From contig JAVTVY010020519.1 of NCBI GenBank assembly GCA_036873755.1, positions 1 through 64,000 of the forward strand: 64,000 bases of DNA, in the 5' to 3' direction. This stretch comes from Hanleya hanleyi. Taxonomy: Eukaryota; Mollusca; Polyplacophora; Lepidopleurida; Hanleyidae. A program made the translations under genes and the position numbers. This document shows positions 13,708 to 26,490 of this stretch, piece by piece (positions within the stretch are counted from its first letter, which is position 1; each line of letters starts with the position of its first letter). The notes beneath the pieces were generated by a model, which saw only the letters and a program-made list of their open reading frames with translations, did no database searches and was not told the origin of the DNA.

Positions 13708-14040
13708 CCTACGAAGTAGGGTAGGCATTAGGACTCCGACACGCACTGAACTCATGGAAATCCCCCCGCCCCAAATTGAAATCTTGCCTATATTAAGATG
13801 GGCATGGCCCAAGTCGGAATCATCTGAGATTTTCATCAAAATTCACCAGAAATTCTCATCAAAAGTAGGTCAGCTCAGAACTTGCTGGTAATAGTCCCCT
13901 AATGCATCTTCATGCAAAAAATCAAGGTTCTAATGTCAACGGTTCTCCTTATTTTGCTGACGAAAGGATTCAGATGGACTCACTCACTCACTCACTGACT
14001 GACTACCGGACAATTTGCAGATGGTAGCCTACTTCGTAGG
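13708..14040. mobile_element. short inverted-repeat element (CCTACGAAGTAGG ends)
   Basis: CCTACGAAGTAGG at 13708-13720 is answered by its exact reverse complement CCTACTTCGTAGG at 14028-14040, and the match extends a few degenerate bases inwards. The 333-bp interior has no ORF of note and holds a (CACT)n/(GACT)n microsatellite at about 13977-14003. I cannot find a convincing target duplication. It is probably a MITE-like repeat of unassigned superfamily. Confidence 0.6.
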
Positions 14041-14288
14041 AATAAGAGACAATGGTGGGTTGTCTGCAAATTGCAAAATGTATTAGCGATAACAAGTTCT
14101 GGAAAAGTCTCATAAAATGATGATTCCAGTATATTAATTCAATAATCCAGCCTATCATGAAGTCTGCAAAAATATGATAACAGTGAATAAAATTCTGGAA
14201 AACGATAATGATTATTATAAAGCAATCAAACTCATATTATGGGTGGTAACTCTGGATTGTGGTTCCTTAAAACAATAAACTAAAGACC

Positions 14289-14526
14289 GCACTGTGATGG
14301 CCTTGCGGTAGAACACTTGCCTCGCAAGTGGTAGGTCCTAGGTTCAACTCCGGGCCGAGTCATACCAAAAACTTAAAAAAGACTTTCTCACTTGGTACTC
14401 AGCAGTAAGAGAATGGATGAAGGTCTGATGTCAGGATAATATGAGTTGGTCATCATGATACGACTGAAACAATGTTGAATGCATTGCTAAAGTCACACTC
14501 ATCACAGCAAAATAAAATAAAATTCT
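14289..14526 (+). repeat. tRNA-derived SINE (tRNA-Gly-like head)
   Basis: The head starts GCACTGTGATGG and includes an A box TGGCCTTGCGG (14298-14308, one mismatch to TRGYNNARNNG). A perfect B box GGTTCAACTCC lies at 14341-14351, 32 bases further on. The anticodon-arm region CACTT-GCCTCGC-AAGTG can pair. The overall string GGTAGAAC..TTGCC resembles tRNA-Gly. The body ends with ATACGACTGAAACAATG, then GCTAAAGTCACACTCA and an A-rich AAAATAAAATAAAA tail. That 3' segment resembles the tail of the SINE at 12.8 kb, so the two families may share a 3' module. It is a retroposon and not a functional tRNA gene. Confidence 0.85.
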
Positions 14527-15931
14527 TAAAGTTAAATATTAACAAACTAGATTGTTGTTCTTTGGAAATTCATCTATAAATAGTAAGAAAAATATAGGGT
14601 ACAACTTCGGAATAATAATGTATCAAGTGTGTCACAACCCTCATCCGAGACAAAGGTGGGAGTATGAAGATCTTCAGCAGAGTGACAATAGACTTGAAGT
14701 GACCAACTGGTCCTGTAATCTCAGCCCAGGTAATAGCTCTTAGCCATGTTTTGGTATGTGACAAGGAGGCACTGTCAGGTAGCACCTGCAACTGTAGCTT
14801 CAAAGGGGAACACTAGAGAGACAGAATACATCCTTAAGTTGAGCACTCCCTTCCCACGACATAGCTTCCTCCCCCCCTCCCCAGACACTCTGAGTCTCTG
14901 CTCACTTCTAATTAGCCTGTACAATGGAGGGTGCAAAGAGCACCTGTGTGTGTTTGAACATGGACATGTAGCTGTCCTCATTTAGGGGCAGGTTCCCAGG
15001 CTATCTCAAGTACCCCATAGACCCCTTTGCAGAGACTATCCTTAGGGTGGTTAAGGTCCCTTTGTTACCTTTCAGGATTGCAGTTGATGGGTTAAAGGGT
15101 TTTAATGATCCTTTATTATTGGCATCTGGGGGCATAAAGAAATTGCCTGTTTATATTGGGGAGGGAAGGGGAATGTCCTATGGTAAAGATTTGTAGTGAT
15201 TTATTGATTTAATCCCTTGTACAAGTTTTTTCTTGTGGAAAATTAAATCTGCATTTCACTCCCACGAATTAAAAAATGTGCTGCCTTTCAAACAAAGTGG
15301 TCCACACTGAAATTCAAGACAGATGACCCAAGACCTGGCAGATTGCCTGGCTTTGTATAAAGTGTCTTCAATTTCTTTGTGAAATAATATTTGCAGAGCC
15401 CTGTTGGACAGATAATTGGCTGGTCCATGGTACAGTATTAAAAGTTAGCCGAGTAGATGGAGAGGACAGAATAATCCAAAAGGGTTGCAAAATACATTTC
15501 CTAGCCAAACATTTTAAGAAATATTAAATATGTATCAAGCATTGATATTCTTCATTTATCCATTCCAAATTCCATTGCTGTGATAATATATCCCATTTCA
15601 TATGTAATGGGCCCTTAAAGGTTAGATGAACCTTATTTCACGCTTACACGTAATTGGAGTAATTAAGGAGGAGATTTCACACATACACCAGCACATACAT
15701 GGTCTTGAATACGTTTGTTTCATGTAGTCCATTGTCCCTGTTGTTATTATTTCACGTCCATTGACCTGGTAATGTTTAAATTATAATCTCATTTGATTTA
15801 TCCAGGTAGGTTCGAAATGAATCTTTGTAGATTGATTGCGACGACTACAAAATTACAAATACATACATACATTTTAATGTTGTGCTCTAAATAATACTGA
15901 TTACTGCTCATGTGTTGAGGCAATCTGTTCA
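14527..15931. other. stretch without a confident gene
   Basis: Between about 14.63 and 14.73 kb one plus-strand frame reads like a possible exon and ends at CAG/GTAATA, but its upstream acceptor is weak. Short ORFs overlap it on the other strand. The remainder is AT-rich with no visible repeat. Confidence 0.4.
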
Positions 15932-16065
15932 ATCCCCACCCAGGTACCTGTTGGGGATATAGAATCTGTCTGTCCGTGTGTGTGTGTCACTAATTCTTGT
16001 TAGCACAATAGCTTTCAAGCCATTCATTCATTCAATCCACTTCAAATCTTCACTAAAACTATAAT
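15932..16065 (+). repeat. hairpin plus TCTG/TCCG-tract repeat, locus 2
   Basis: An inverted repeat at 15932-15958 pairs ATCCCCA with TGGGGAT (outer arms) and CAGGT with ACCTG (inner arms). It is followed by CTGTCTGTCCGTGTGTGTG and CACTAATTCTTGTTAGCACA. Order and spacing match the other four loci in this window. The downstream part has decayed and its end is uncertain. Confidence 0.55.
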
Positions 16066-19000
16066 GTAAATAATTATTTTGATGTCTAAGATCATGGTCA
16101 CATTATGCCAAACAGAATCAATATTTTTTTTTTCTGGACTGTATTTAACTTTGTTCAGATTGTATCTTGAGTTTTGATTTTCACTTTAAGTTCTCGGAAC
16201 TTAACACGTATGTTGTCCATGTGATTCGAAAGGAACATATTTAGGTCAATCAGTCAAAGGGCAAGGTCACAACACTCGAAAACTAAATTTATTCTTGTTT
16301 CCATTAACACGATAAGTTGAAACCCCTTGATTCAACTCACTCAGAAGTCATTTTGGGCAAATAACTCTGAGCATTTATAAATTCAGAACAAATGGCATAT
16401 CCTGTTTGATTTTGTCATTAGCTATATAGACCTAAACTTGGACTTCCCAGAACACAGATGTGTGGTAGTTAGTCTACCTGAGATGAATTAAAGAATTGAA
16501 ATAATGCCTTAAGTAAGACCAAAGCTCATACAGGGGGGAATTGGCAGAAATATTGGGATAATGGAGTTCCAAGACTTACTGCTGATTTATTCGCTGTATG
16601 TTTCAGGAAAACTGAGGATATATTTGAAGGATGTTAGAATTGAGGTGATCATGATGGTGTCATTCATGAGTGCTTATCACGTCTCCTCAACTGTTGACAT
16701 CCCTGTGTCAATCAAATGTGGCTACTCCATAGTGGTAGTTGTGAAATAAATTCTAAAACCAATAACTAAAACTGCATCAAATCGTCAAACCTACATGTAC
16801 ATTCATATCACATATGAAATACTGATTGCTCTTCTTCTTGAATGAATTTAATAAATAATAATGAATTTATCCTACTGAAACATGCTGTTCAATTTTTGTC
16901 GCATGTCTACTTCGTTATTTTATCCTTTTTTATTATTAAAAGATAGTTACTGAAACCTAAAAATGATTAAAATGCAGTAAAGATTGCTTGCATTCCCAAG
17001 ATCTATAATTTTCTGCTATAAACTCTACATCATTCAAAGTTTTTTTTGTGCGACTTTATGAGAAAATTAATGGTTGCCACTTCCAAGTTGTGGACCTCTG
17101 ATCTCTTGCTGAGTTTGCAGGATTATAATTGTCCTGAGCAATAATATTACCCTCCTGAATGCAAGACCCATCTTCACTCATACGTCTTTTGATGCTTGCC
17201 CGAAAATGAATAGAGCAGACGACACAATACCCATAATGCCGCATTGGAGCTTGCCCGTCTGCTTCAGTGAATCTGCACAAAGCTGCCTTTATGGTATTTT
17301 GTGATGGTGGGCACCACAGGTAGGGTAACTAATGAGTAGCTTTTCAGCCCATGTTTGAATTCACTTCTCCTCCACACAATTGTATAGGTAGCGTGGAATA
17401 ATACCGCTCAAGTTGTTTAGGAAGAGGCCTGACTGGAATGAAGGGCTCAACCCCCTCTGCCAAGCCAGTGGGAAAATTCAGATCCCTCCGCTCTGGTATT
17501 GTCTGTATCAGCATTATGGTGGCTGCTTGGTGTGAATTTAACAACAGGGTTACAGGCTGGAAGAATAAAGGCCTGTTTACATTTCATTATGTGTCAGGTG
17601 TCAAGTAGTTGTAGGAATCAGCACTGTCCATCCCATGCGTCTTCTGCCAATGCTCTTCTTGGCAGTCTTCTCTTTAGAATCCATACAAAAATGGATAGGG
17701 TCTTAAAATATTCAAAACGACAACATGAATGCCTCCATCGGGGCAACAAACCAGGTGGTTTTATTCAGTTTGCACTCCACTTGTTCGACAGTTTTTGTAC
17801 CACTTCCTTACGGTTTTATTACGACTAATAAAACAGATTACTTTTTTTCACATCCAATTTGTGGAAGCGAAGTTGTCCATTCATGAGAACTTGCCCATTT
17901 AAGTTCTGGTGGTATCCATTCCAAACTGGTCTTTTGTTGAAATTTACTCTAATATATGGATAGACAGGTACCGGTACTGAATTGATGTTCTTAGTTTACA
18001 GCAGGTCACATGTTAGCAGAGCCTGCCTGTAATAGTGTTAGTAAAGTCCAAGAATATGATTGGGGGTACATGCCAGTGTGTGAAATAGGAAAACAAATTC
18101 TAGTTGCTCATGAGGAAGTACGGGCAACCAACACATTCAAATGCATTGCAATTCAAGCGAAATTAGGGTGCTTAAAGGAAATTTTGGTTGCCCCGGGCAA
18201 CATGGCAAAGGGCTATTTCGCACCCTGCATGCTCTAGTCTTTCAATCAGTATCAACATTCAATCACCCTAAATATGATCCCTCACCTCAATATACTTGAT
18301 TTACTTGTGATCTAGCTCGATTCTAATTACTTGCTACATGATTGGTAATTATATGCACCATTTTCCACCAGAAGCTAAATGATGGCCTGGCCCCTCCTCT
18401 CTTTTAGACGAGCCTCTATTTTTGTGTGCTATTTATCAATAATATGACGAAGTTTAATAAATGTTAAAAAAAAAAAAAATTCGACAAAATGAAATAGACA
18501 CTGGATGTTTAGATGGCTTTTGTGGTTTGAAGGTGTGGCCATAGCCTAAATTATTGACATGTTTATTTTTTTTTTACCTAAAGTTGCAACAATTGTAAAT
18601 TAATGCCATTCTGTGATTTTATGGTAGTTATGTCATTGCCATTGTTGATGTCACTGTAGTAAAGTCATGAATTCACATTATTGACACATGAACGCATTGT
18701 TTCCAGCATGTGTGTATGAATTAACCAATCAAATCCTTGGAGTTGGGGGCGGGGTCAGAATATGGAGTTTTCATTTATTGACCAAAAATGGACAGTAAAC
18801 TCTCTGCTTTTTCTCACAAATTTAGCTCCCTTGTGATGTCGCATCCAGTCCCTGCTTCAAGCATTTCCTTAGCATTTTACTTGAAAAATATATTAGGAAA
18901 TAGAGGTCAGATCCAGTCTACCCCCCCCCCCCATTGATTGGGTAATAGGTTTTGGTTGATTAACAATAGGTAAATTGATTACATGATTAGTTTAACTTGA

Positions 19001-21332
19001 GTTACTCCCCTTGATTTTGGTCTTCTCTACCAGTATTTGTGATAGACTTTGTTTTTAAGGCCACTGTCAATGCCTCAAGATGTCCAGTTTTCTTCTTCCT
19101 TCCTTCATGACAAATCATGAAGCTCAGGCCATAATAATATAGACAATTGGATATTCCATGTCAGCAAAAAAAATATGAACAAAAAATGGGGCTGCTCCAA
19201 AATATATTAAATATCTTGGGTAGAGTTACCTGAAATACAATTTTTTTTTATGGATAGCCTGACTTGGATCAAAATAACTTGTAATATTGGATTGAATAAA
19301 CCACAATCCAATAAAGTGTTACCCTACAAGTATATGTAATCCTGGGTCAGTGGATTCATTACTTTGTCCCTCTGTGTGTCTACACCTGTCCTCAAACTCA
19401 ATCATACCTGATATACCTGTTGCGAATTGACCAATTTTAGCCAACAATGATGTCACCGACGTATTTAATTTCTGATATCTGGGTCAGGTGTGAATAGAAA
19501 TTATTTTAAAAGCAGATGAAAATAATTCTAAAAAAGAGAAGCAGATCAATGCATTCATATGTTAGAGACAGGTGATGAATTGTAAAGGAGATCCGGCTAC
19601 GATGTGATGGAAGAGGTTGTGTTAATTAACGTTAGGTTACATGTGACGGTGTTCAAACTTGACCATGCGTAACGCTGATGCACAGTGCAGGGATTCTATC
19701 TGACGCAGTCGGCTTTCCCATAGGTAACCGATAGTGCTGCACCCCTGACATGATCAAGATTTGTGGCCATGGTAAACAGTCAGGGCTTTGTAACCGAACA
19801 TTTCTAATTGTCTGCCCTTCAATAGTGGCGCAAACAGCCTCACAATGAGTGGCTGGAAGCTGAAAAGATCAGATTGAATTTCCTATGTTGGGCTAATTTT
19901 TCAAACATTTCTCCGTCCTTTTGAGCGTGGCAGGTACAGGCAGCATTAGCAGGTTTTCACATTGTGACAGAGTCTTGGGGGTTTTATTTGAAAGCTTTTA
20001 CGGACATCTTTTGTACACAAATATGATAATGGTGGCATTTGCTGGAAAATGGAAGTTTTTTAACTGATGCGTGGTCATGCACAATTGTTTAATATCTGTA
20101 ATGGCATATCAGTGTCGCTTGGTCAGTTAACTGTAAATATGGGGATTGAGTAAATAAAGGGAGAAAAAGTTCAGAAAATACATAGTCTTGGTCTGTTACT
20201 TCGACAGAATATAATGAGAAAAATAGATAACATTGGTTATAGGATTTTACTATTTCCATTTTGTTGTTGTCTTTTCATGTTTAATGAATATTACAGTTGA
20301 ATTGCAAGGAGATCCAAAGTTCAAATATTAACTTTTCCAATTTTTCACAAAATCAGCAGATAAAGAACATGTGCAATGATCTAAACATTATCCTTCACAC
20401 TGATCCATGGAAGGGAAGATTGAGGAAGGCCACTGACCAGTCTATAAGTTATGTAACAGTCAGCAGTCACCAAATAGCCCAGCTAACAAGAGTCTGATCT
20501 TGTGACCTTTCCTTGTGGTGTTTACTCTCAGACTCAGCATCTTGACAGGCTTTGCTCATTTGAACAGGTGTGTAGTTTTGGGGATGTTCTCATTGTTCTT
20601 GGGATCTTTGATTGACAGGTGTCCATGAGCCTGGTGTGTTTTGGTATTCCAGATTAGCATTCCAGTACTGGAGGTTCAGCAGTGATTATCTCCCTTGTAC
20701 TATAAAATTTTCACACAAGGCTGTACATGTATTCAGGAAGCCCACCAACCATGGAAAAGTTGGAAAAGTTGAACAACTTCTTAACTTTTTATGAAAGACA
20801 TATGTCTACATCTATGTGTGAAAAAAAAGTTGTTCTGCTTAATTTATGTGAGTGAGAAGACAAACAGAATACAATTTTGTGAATTAACTTTAACAGGTAT
20901 ATTGTGTTAACTGGAATGCTATCATTTCATCAAAAAAGATGAATACCGGTACAGAAGAAAATTGGTTACCTTGGTTATGGACCTATTCTCTGTAGTATAC
21001 TATTAATTCTGAGAAGGGTGAGATGTATGAAAATGTTCACATTATTTCTTAATCTGTTATTTTCTATCTTTACCCGGATTTCAACTCTTTGATTATGGAA
21101 TTATAAAATCTAAGTGTGATATTCTTGATATATTGGTGATTAGACCACTTGCCAATCCTCGCCCACCCCTCTCTCTTGCCCCACCCCCTGCTTCACCTTT
21201 ATTGTTGGCACTGAAAACAGTTTCAGCTGCCACTCAGAGTAATAACCACTGAACTGTTAATACGATCAGTGAATGACACCCATATTTCTCTAAACCAAGA
21301 AAGATTAGACACAACAGTTGGAAACATCTCCG
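16066..21332. other. long stretch without recognisable gene
   Basis: AT-rich sequence with scattered short ORFs on both strands. None has a domain or splice-bounded structure. Simple sequence includes a run of 14 A at 18466-18479 and 12 C at 18921-18932. I see no paired termini or tandem array. Confidence 0.45.
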
Positions 21333-21490
21333 CAGGGGCCGCGGAACCGGGGGGGCAGGGGGGCTACAGCCCCCCCACTTTTTGAGACTGCAATGTTATA
21401 AGTCCTATCTTAGATAGCACCAGTCCAGCATTTAACATGGCCGATATAGAGTTCAGCCCCCCCACTTTCAAACGTGCTCCGAGGCGCCTG
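21333..21490. mobile_element. 158-bp GC-rich inverted-repeat element (CAGGGGCCGCGGA end)
   Basis: The left end CAGGGGCCGCGGAACC and the reverse complement of the right end, CAGGCGCCTCGGAGCAC, form an imperfect terminal inverted repeat with a CAGG terminus. Just inside, GGGGGGCT and AGCCCCCC (21358-21375, 2-base loop) form a perfect hairpin. A second CAGCCCCCCCACTTT motif precedes the right end. No target duplication is evident. It resembles a widespread class of small G/C-run repeats in animal genomes. Confidence 0.6.
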
Positions 21491-23313
21491 ACTTGTGAAT
21501 ATATAATTACGGCTAGATAGCTAAGCAAAAACATCTCCTCATGAAATATAATTATGGCTAGTTATCAGCTGCTCGTGAATATCTAGTTATGGCTAGTTAA
21601 CTGAGCAATAACATGTACCACCAGTGGACATTTAAGTTTGTTACATAGATGTAATAGAACATATGCCACATATTCAGTGGCATATGCAATAAGCTATCTC
21701 TCACTCAGATCTATCCACTGTTGTATTCAATTTAATAAATGTGATTTAGGTAAGAACATATCATTACAAGAAAAATGGTTACTTCAATTATGATGCGCTT
21801 GGTGGAATTTGTACTATTTTCTTTTTATATGTTTGTTTCCTGAGTTCATGAAATACATTTGATTATGTATATTTATTGCCACACATGGGTTTAGTTCAGT
21901 TAACCTACATTAGGATATATGAAGATAGTAGAGGTTTAAAGTTTAAATCTCCTTGGTGAACGTGCTATGTATAAAAGTCGGCCCTTTAATGGGTATAAGT
22001 AAGGGCCAGCCAGGCGAGGAGGACGGACTGTTGGAATGCTGTCTTATATGGGTCATGTTGACCAGAAGGTGTTGTGTACAGACGCTGTCTAGGGGGGCTG
22101 TAGGTATAGTCTGACATGCAGACCAGGGAATAATACTGACCATACAACCAGACCAGGAAATCCCTGGCCTTATCACCATGCATTGTTTTTGGTCATGTTT
22201 CCATTGCTCTGGTCAGATCAGCATGATGTCCAGGGGCTGGTCCCACTTTCACCATTAGCCATATCCCTGCCCCATTGTGGTCAGGGATAGCTCTTGTTTA
22301 CCTTAATACAAATAACTATTGTGGAGTAGTTCTGTTTGCCTGGGGCCATCCTCTCCTCTATTGTCCAAATTCATATACTTGATTGTCCCTGCACCTAAGG
22401 ATCGAATGCAGTTTGCAGGTCCCAATTCTCCCACGCTTGCCTTATTGTTCTTGGACTGCCCAGAGCTGTTTCACTTGTTCTGATGCTAAAACCACTGCAG
22501 ATTACAGATTCTCTGACTGCTTAAATAATATCTCCAGTGATCCAAAGTACAGACACAAACTTAATTGGCTCGGCTAATCCTGTTTTCCCCTGTGTCTCCC
22601 ATGATGGTAAAAAAAAGATGTTGTCATAAGAGATGAAATCTCTCCCCTCCCACCTTTCACGGTTCTCCAGACAGAATGTCATTCTGACTACATGGTCTAC
22701 TGCTAGTCAAAGACAATATTTGCTTTTTGTCAATTTGCACAGAAAACATCCCTCAAACAAAGTTTCATTGGACTGGATTTGATATTAACTCTAGCCAATA
22801 TTTGAATAAAATCTTTTTGTTGGAGTCGAATGAAGGGTATCCAGATATGTTCCTGACTGAAAGTCATATTGCTTGAATAGTATGGAAATTTGGGGGGAAA
22901 AAAGAGGAAAGTTCCATGTACGATTTGTTGGGAAAGGTCGCTGTAAGAATTGAACTAGATATTGCAGTTTGCTGATTGGTGACTGGGTTTGGTTGGATTG
23001 AAGCCAGATGGACCAGTTGCACTGAAGAAGTTTCATTGGAAAGTGTTTTAGCTATAAATTTGTTTCATGCACCAAATGGTGTCATTATGAATAAGATCAG
23101 AACATCCTATGTCATCATTATGGGGTAATGGCACTTTGTGAGGTAACACGTTAATGTTGCCTGTTTTGAGCCATCAATTGTTTTGTAGCTGTTGGCCAGT
23201 TATGTTTATAATTTTGTCATTTTATTTGATCTGAAATGGACTCGTTAGAAAGATCTTCCAAAAGTGAAAACATTCCATAGATAAAACTTTCTCTTTTTTT
23301 TGTGATTAAGCTG
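21491..23313. other. stretch without recognisable gene
   Basis: Short ORFs only (up to 81 codons, no motif). I see no inverted or tandem repeats. Confidence 0.45.
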
Positions 23314-23317
23314 TTAA

Positions 23318-24019
23318 AGGGAACGTAAACTCTGGTGAACCGTGCATGGCCAGTTAAAGCTTTTTCCTCATAGAATCCAAATCGTGTATCAGATATTTTT
23401 TTACAATTTTTTCAAAGCAGTACTAAACGTTTTAACTTCGTTACACTGAAACAACATAGAGGCCTCCATGTTTGAAGAATCGTGACGTCAGCGGACACTA
23501 GTTCTTCTGCCTCTGGAGGTAAAAGCGCGTCAATTGGCAGAGGTGCAGTATTCGAGACCGTAGCTTACAAACATGAACGCGGATGATAGTGCGACGTGTC
23601 GGGATTACCTGGTACATTGTGAAGCCAAATGCAGAGCAGCCGGGCATCGTAGAATATCTGCTAGAATCAGGCCGTATTGTACATCAAAGCTAATCTATAA
23701 CATTGCCTCTGTTAGTCGGGGAACGGAGGAGTGCATGAAAATGACCATATGCGACCATGTTATCTCGACGCAGAGAATGTCCGATGACGTAGGAGATTAT
23801 CGGCACAACTGAAGTCCACGCTTTCCCATTGGATAAAAATCCTGCCCAAAATAAACATGGCGGCGCCCCCAAGAAATTCCAAATCACGGTATTTTCTATG
23901 TTTGCATCTGTCTCATTCATTGGAAAAAAAATGAGAAAAAATATTTGTCACGATTTTTTTAATCTATCGGGACTCTTGTATAATTCCCGCGGTGTTTTAC
24001 CGCAGAGTTTACGTTCCCT
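23318..24019. mobile_element. TTAA-flanked non-autonomous DNA element
   Basis: The left end AGGGAACGTAAACTCTG (23318-23334) is the exact reverse complement of the right end CAGAGTTTACGTTCCCT (24003-24019), 17 bp. Both sides are flanked by TTAA (23314-23317, 24020-24023). TTAA duplications occur in piggyBac and Kolobok transposons, and the AGGG terminus leans towards Kolobok. The 702-bp interior is richer in CpG than its surroundings. It includes a perfect TGACGTCA at 23483-23490, ACATGGCGGCGCC near 23857, and a 79-codon ORF (23573-23812) without recognisable motif. No transposase is encoded. Confidence 0.85.
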
Positions 24020-24023
24020 TTAA

Positions 24024-25036
24024 CATGAAGTTTATTCAATAACTAATACAGTTTGAGCACTTATACAGTGTATGGTGTTTTATCCTGTAATTAATTCCCC
24101 CAGCATTATATTGCATTAACATGCAGTGGACAGGTCAGTATGTATATTGATACCTGTATATTAATACCTTTCTAACTGGTATTACTCAGAAAACCACTAA
24201 TAAATGCCACCATTGACATGGTCCAAACTGTTAAGCAGTATGTGAAACTATTAGCTACTTCATGTATTGGAGAGAGAGGGAGACGGTAGAGTGTATGGAC
24301 ATTCAAGGATTCCCTTTAGTATCACATTGAATGGAGCCAGTAGATGTATACAGACATGGTTGAGTGAACACTTCAGCAGGTGCAGCAGTTTGATAAGTAA
24401 ATGATAGGTTTCTCCTTGAAAGTGTACCTACATATAGTTCCTTGGTTTATTGTGACGGTCAGGTATTGTTATGTTTATCTCAGAAGAGAGAGGGTCCCAA
24501 GAGAGGGGGACGGGGTATCAAATATTCTCCTTCATTCCAACAGACATTTTAACAGGCTCTATGATAGACTGGATCTGTTCTCCCAGTAACCTCCACAAAC
24601 CAGTGGCTTTGTTAGATAGTTTTTCTGAAAGGAAAACTAGCCAATCAGTAATCTCAGACGCATAGCTGGTCAATATCCCATAATGCATTGCAGATATTGG
24701 AATGATTTATTTTCTTATCTACATGTACACCTTTTTGATTTTACTTTTCTTCTAATTAAATTACAACTCAGTGTATTCATTGTGAAGAAAAAAATAATAA
24801 TGGCAGGTTATATATTAAAAGGGCAAACAAGAAAATCAAAATTAATGATATATAATTAGACCGGAAATTGATTAATGATTGATTTGGATCAGTTATGTAT
24901 GTACATATCCAGTTTCTGTTTCCTTCAGCAATGATGTAAAATGCTCACTTTATCTATGTTATGGTAATTACAGTCTGCACAACATGAATATAGGTAGAAA
25001 ATTAATTTGCCTATCCTCACCATTGTATTTTTACAG
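24024..25036. other. stretch without recognisable gene
   Basis: AT-rich DNA with overlapping 62-64-codon ORFs near 24.4-24.67 kb and no motif. It lies just upstream of a possible terminal exon and would be intronic if that exon is real. Confidence 0.4.
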
Positions 25037-25128
25037 AGCATGGAGCTGATCATTATGAAGGGACGGACCCAGGAATTCAGCATATCCGTGTTAGATCTGC
25101 CATCCCTATGGACCCATTAACATTCTGA
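25037..25128 (+). CDS. possible terminal coding exon, unknown protein (29 codons)
   Basis: A plausible splice acceptor, ATTGTATTTTTACAG, ends at 25036. Reading from 25037 with two bases completing a split codon, the frame runs HGADHYEGTDPGIQ, then HIRVRSAIPMDPLTF, and stops with TGA at 25126-25128. Two AATAAA signals follow at 25181-25186 and 25194-25199, about 55-70 bases after the stop, the arrangement expected of a last exon. The composition is charged and mixed, unlike the AT-rich surroundings. I do not recognise the family, and no partner exon is secure. A candidate donor of compatible phase lies near 14.73 kb, but that link is weak. The call could be chance. Confidence 0.28.
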
Positions 25129-25180
25129 TGTACCGTACACATGCATCTATATACAGAATCATGATGTAAGTAATATATGT

Positions 25181-25199
25181 AATAAATATAAGTAATAAA
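25181..25199 (+). promoter_or_regulatory. paired AATAAA polyadenylation signals
   Basis: Two AATAAA hexamers, 13 bases apart start to start, lie shortly after the stop codon of the possible terminal exon at 25037-25128. In AT-rich DNA such hexamers are common, so the signal has meaning only together with that exon. Confidence 0.3.
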
Positions 25200-25606
25200 C
25201 TGTTCTGTTTCCTTGTCACCACGTCATCTTTGTGTTTGTCAATTGAGTTATTATCCGCGCAACAAAATTGGTATTAGGGTATTGTCATCTTCATGTACAT
25301 CTATGCATGTCTATCTGTACGTACATCTGTCCATCTCCAGTGTCTCATTGCAGTCCATTTGTTACCTGTTGCCTGATACCACCATTAGGCCTAGCCTTAC
25401 TAAACTTACACCAGACATGTGCCTGGTCATTGTGCCCTAGTTTCACAAGGTTACATAAGTACACTTGTCCCTCATAACTCTAAAGTCAGACGACAAACTA
25501 TGACTGAAATCATGGGCCAAAGCTTGACTTTCTAACATACATGTGGTCATGGGATGCACTCTGATATGTGTACGTAATCAAATGACAAGTGTAGTATAAG
25601 GGGTAC

Positions 25607-26490
25607 GGACATTTCCCCCAGTGGACATTTCCCCCAGCGGACATTTCCCCCATGGACATTTCCCCCAGTGGGCATTTCCCCCAGTGGACATTTTCCCCAG
25701 TGGACATTTCCCCCACCTTATATTTTCAGGTTATTTTGAGGCTTGAACATAGTTTTCAAATAATTTGTCAATGACATCAATTTTTTGTATATTTTTTATT
25801 TTCTATATATATATGGATTTCCACATATGTTTATGATAAATGAACTGCATATACTGCATGCCACTGATTGAGTAAACTCAAGCAACAGACTGGGTAAAAA
25901 TAACAATTGATGTTGTGAGGGATTAACGTTGTATTATGGTTCTTAATCAGACTTCAAATAAAAATAAAAGAATAAAAATATAGGTGTGAGGATTACAGAG
26001 AATGAATAAAAGATTATTATTTAGAAACAATAGGTTAGGTGTGAGGAGTTCTGAACTTGAGCACCTTTCAAGTTGTGAGGATTATCTCTGCTGAGAGAAG
26101 CCATTCGATGAGAACTACAGTGAAAGTGGAGGTAAAAAAAAATATATAGAACAAAATTATATTGTTTAAAAATACATCTTTTATTGTACCACTATGTGAT
26201 ATAATGTTTTCTTAAAATGTTAAAATATATACTATATATATGAATATTATTTGTTACCACTATGTGATCCATTATATTGTTTAAAAATGTGCTATATAAT
26301 ATATAATATAAACAATTTAGTTTTTGCCAAATTATTTGACAATTATGTTATATTAGCCTCAAAATAACCTAAACATATAGGGTGGGGGAAATGTCCACTG
26401 GGGGAAATGTCCACTGGGGGAAATGCCCACTGGGGGAAATGTCCATGGGGGAAATGTCCGCTGGGGGAAATGTCCACTGGGGGAAATGCC
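25607..26490. mobile_element. foldback element with mirrored 7-unit GGACATTTCCCCCA arrays
   Basis: The left arm (25607-25715) has seven units of GGACATTTCCCCCA separated by 1-2-base linkers. The right arm (26383-26490) is the inverted array, also seven units. Variants match by position from the outside in: linker 2 is GC, unit 3 has a one-base linker, and unit 5 starts GGGC on both sides. Inverted homology continues inwards through AGGTTATTTTGAGGCT and TCAAATAATTTG. The 670-bp core is AT-rich with no ORF. A loose GTAGTA occurs in both flanks (25591-25596 and just after CCTGGATCC on the right), but the target duplication is not settled. Confidence 0.85.

Noticed and set aside
14289..14360. Functional tRNA-Gly gene
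   Set aside because: A and B boxes are present, but the arms pair poorly and the sequence runs directly into a SINE body and A-rich tail.
14629..14729. Possible internal exon ending at CAG/GTAATA, phase-compatible with 25037
   Set aside because: The upstream acceptor lacks a pyrimidine tract, and phase agreement has a one-in-three chance of being accidental.
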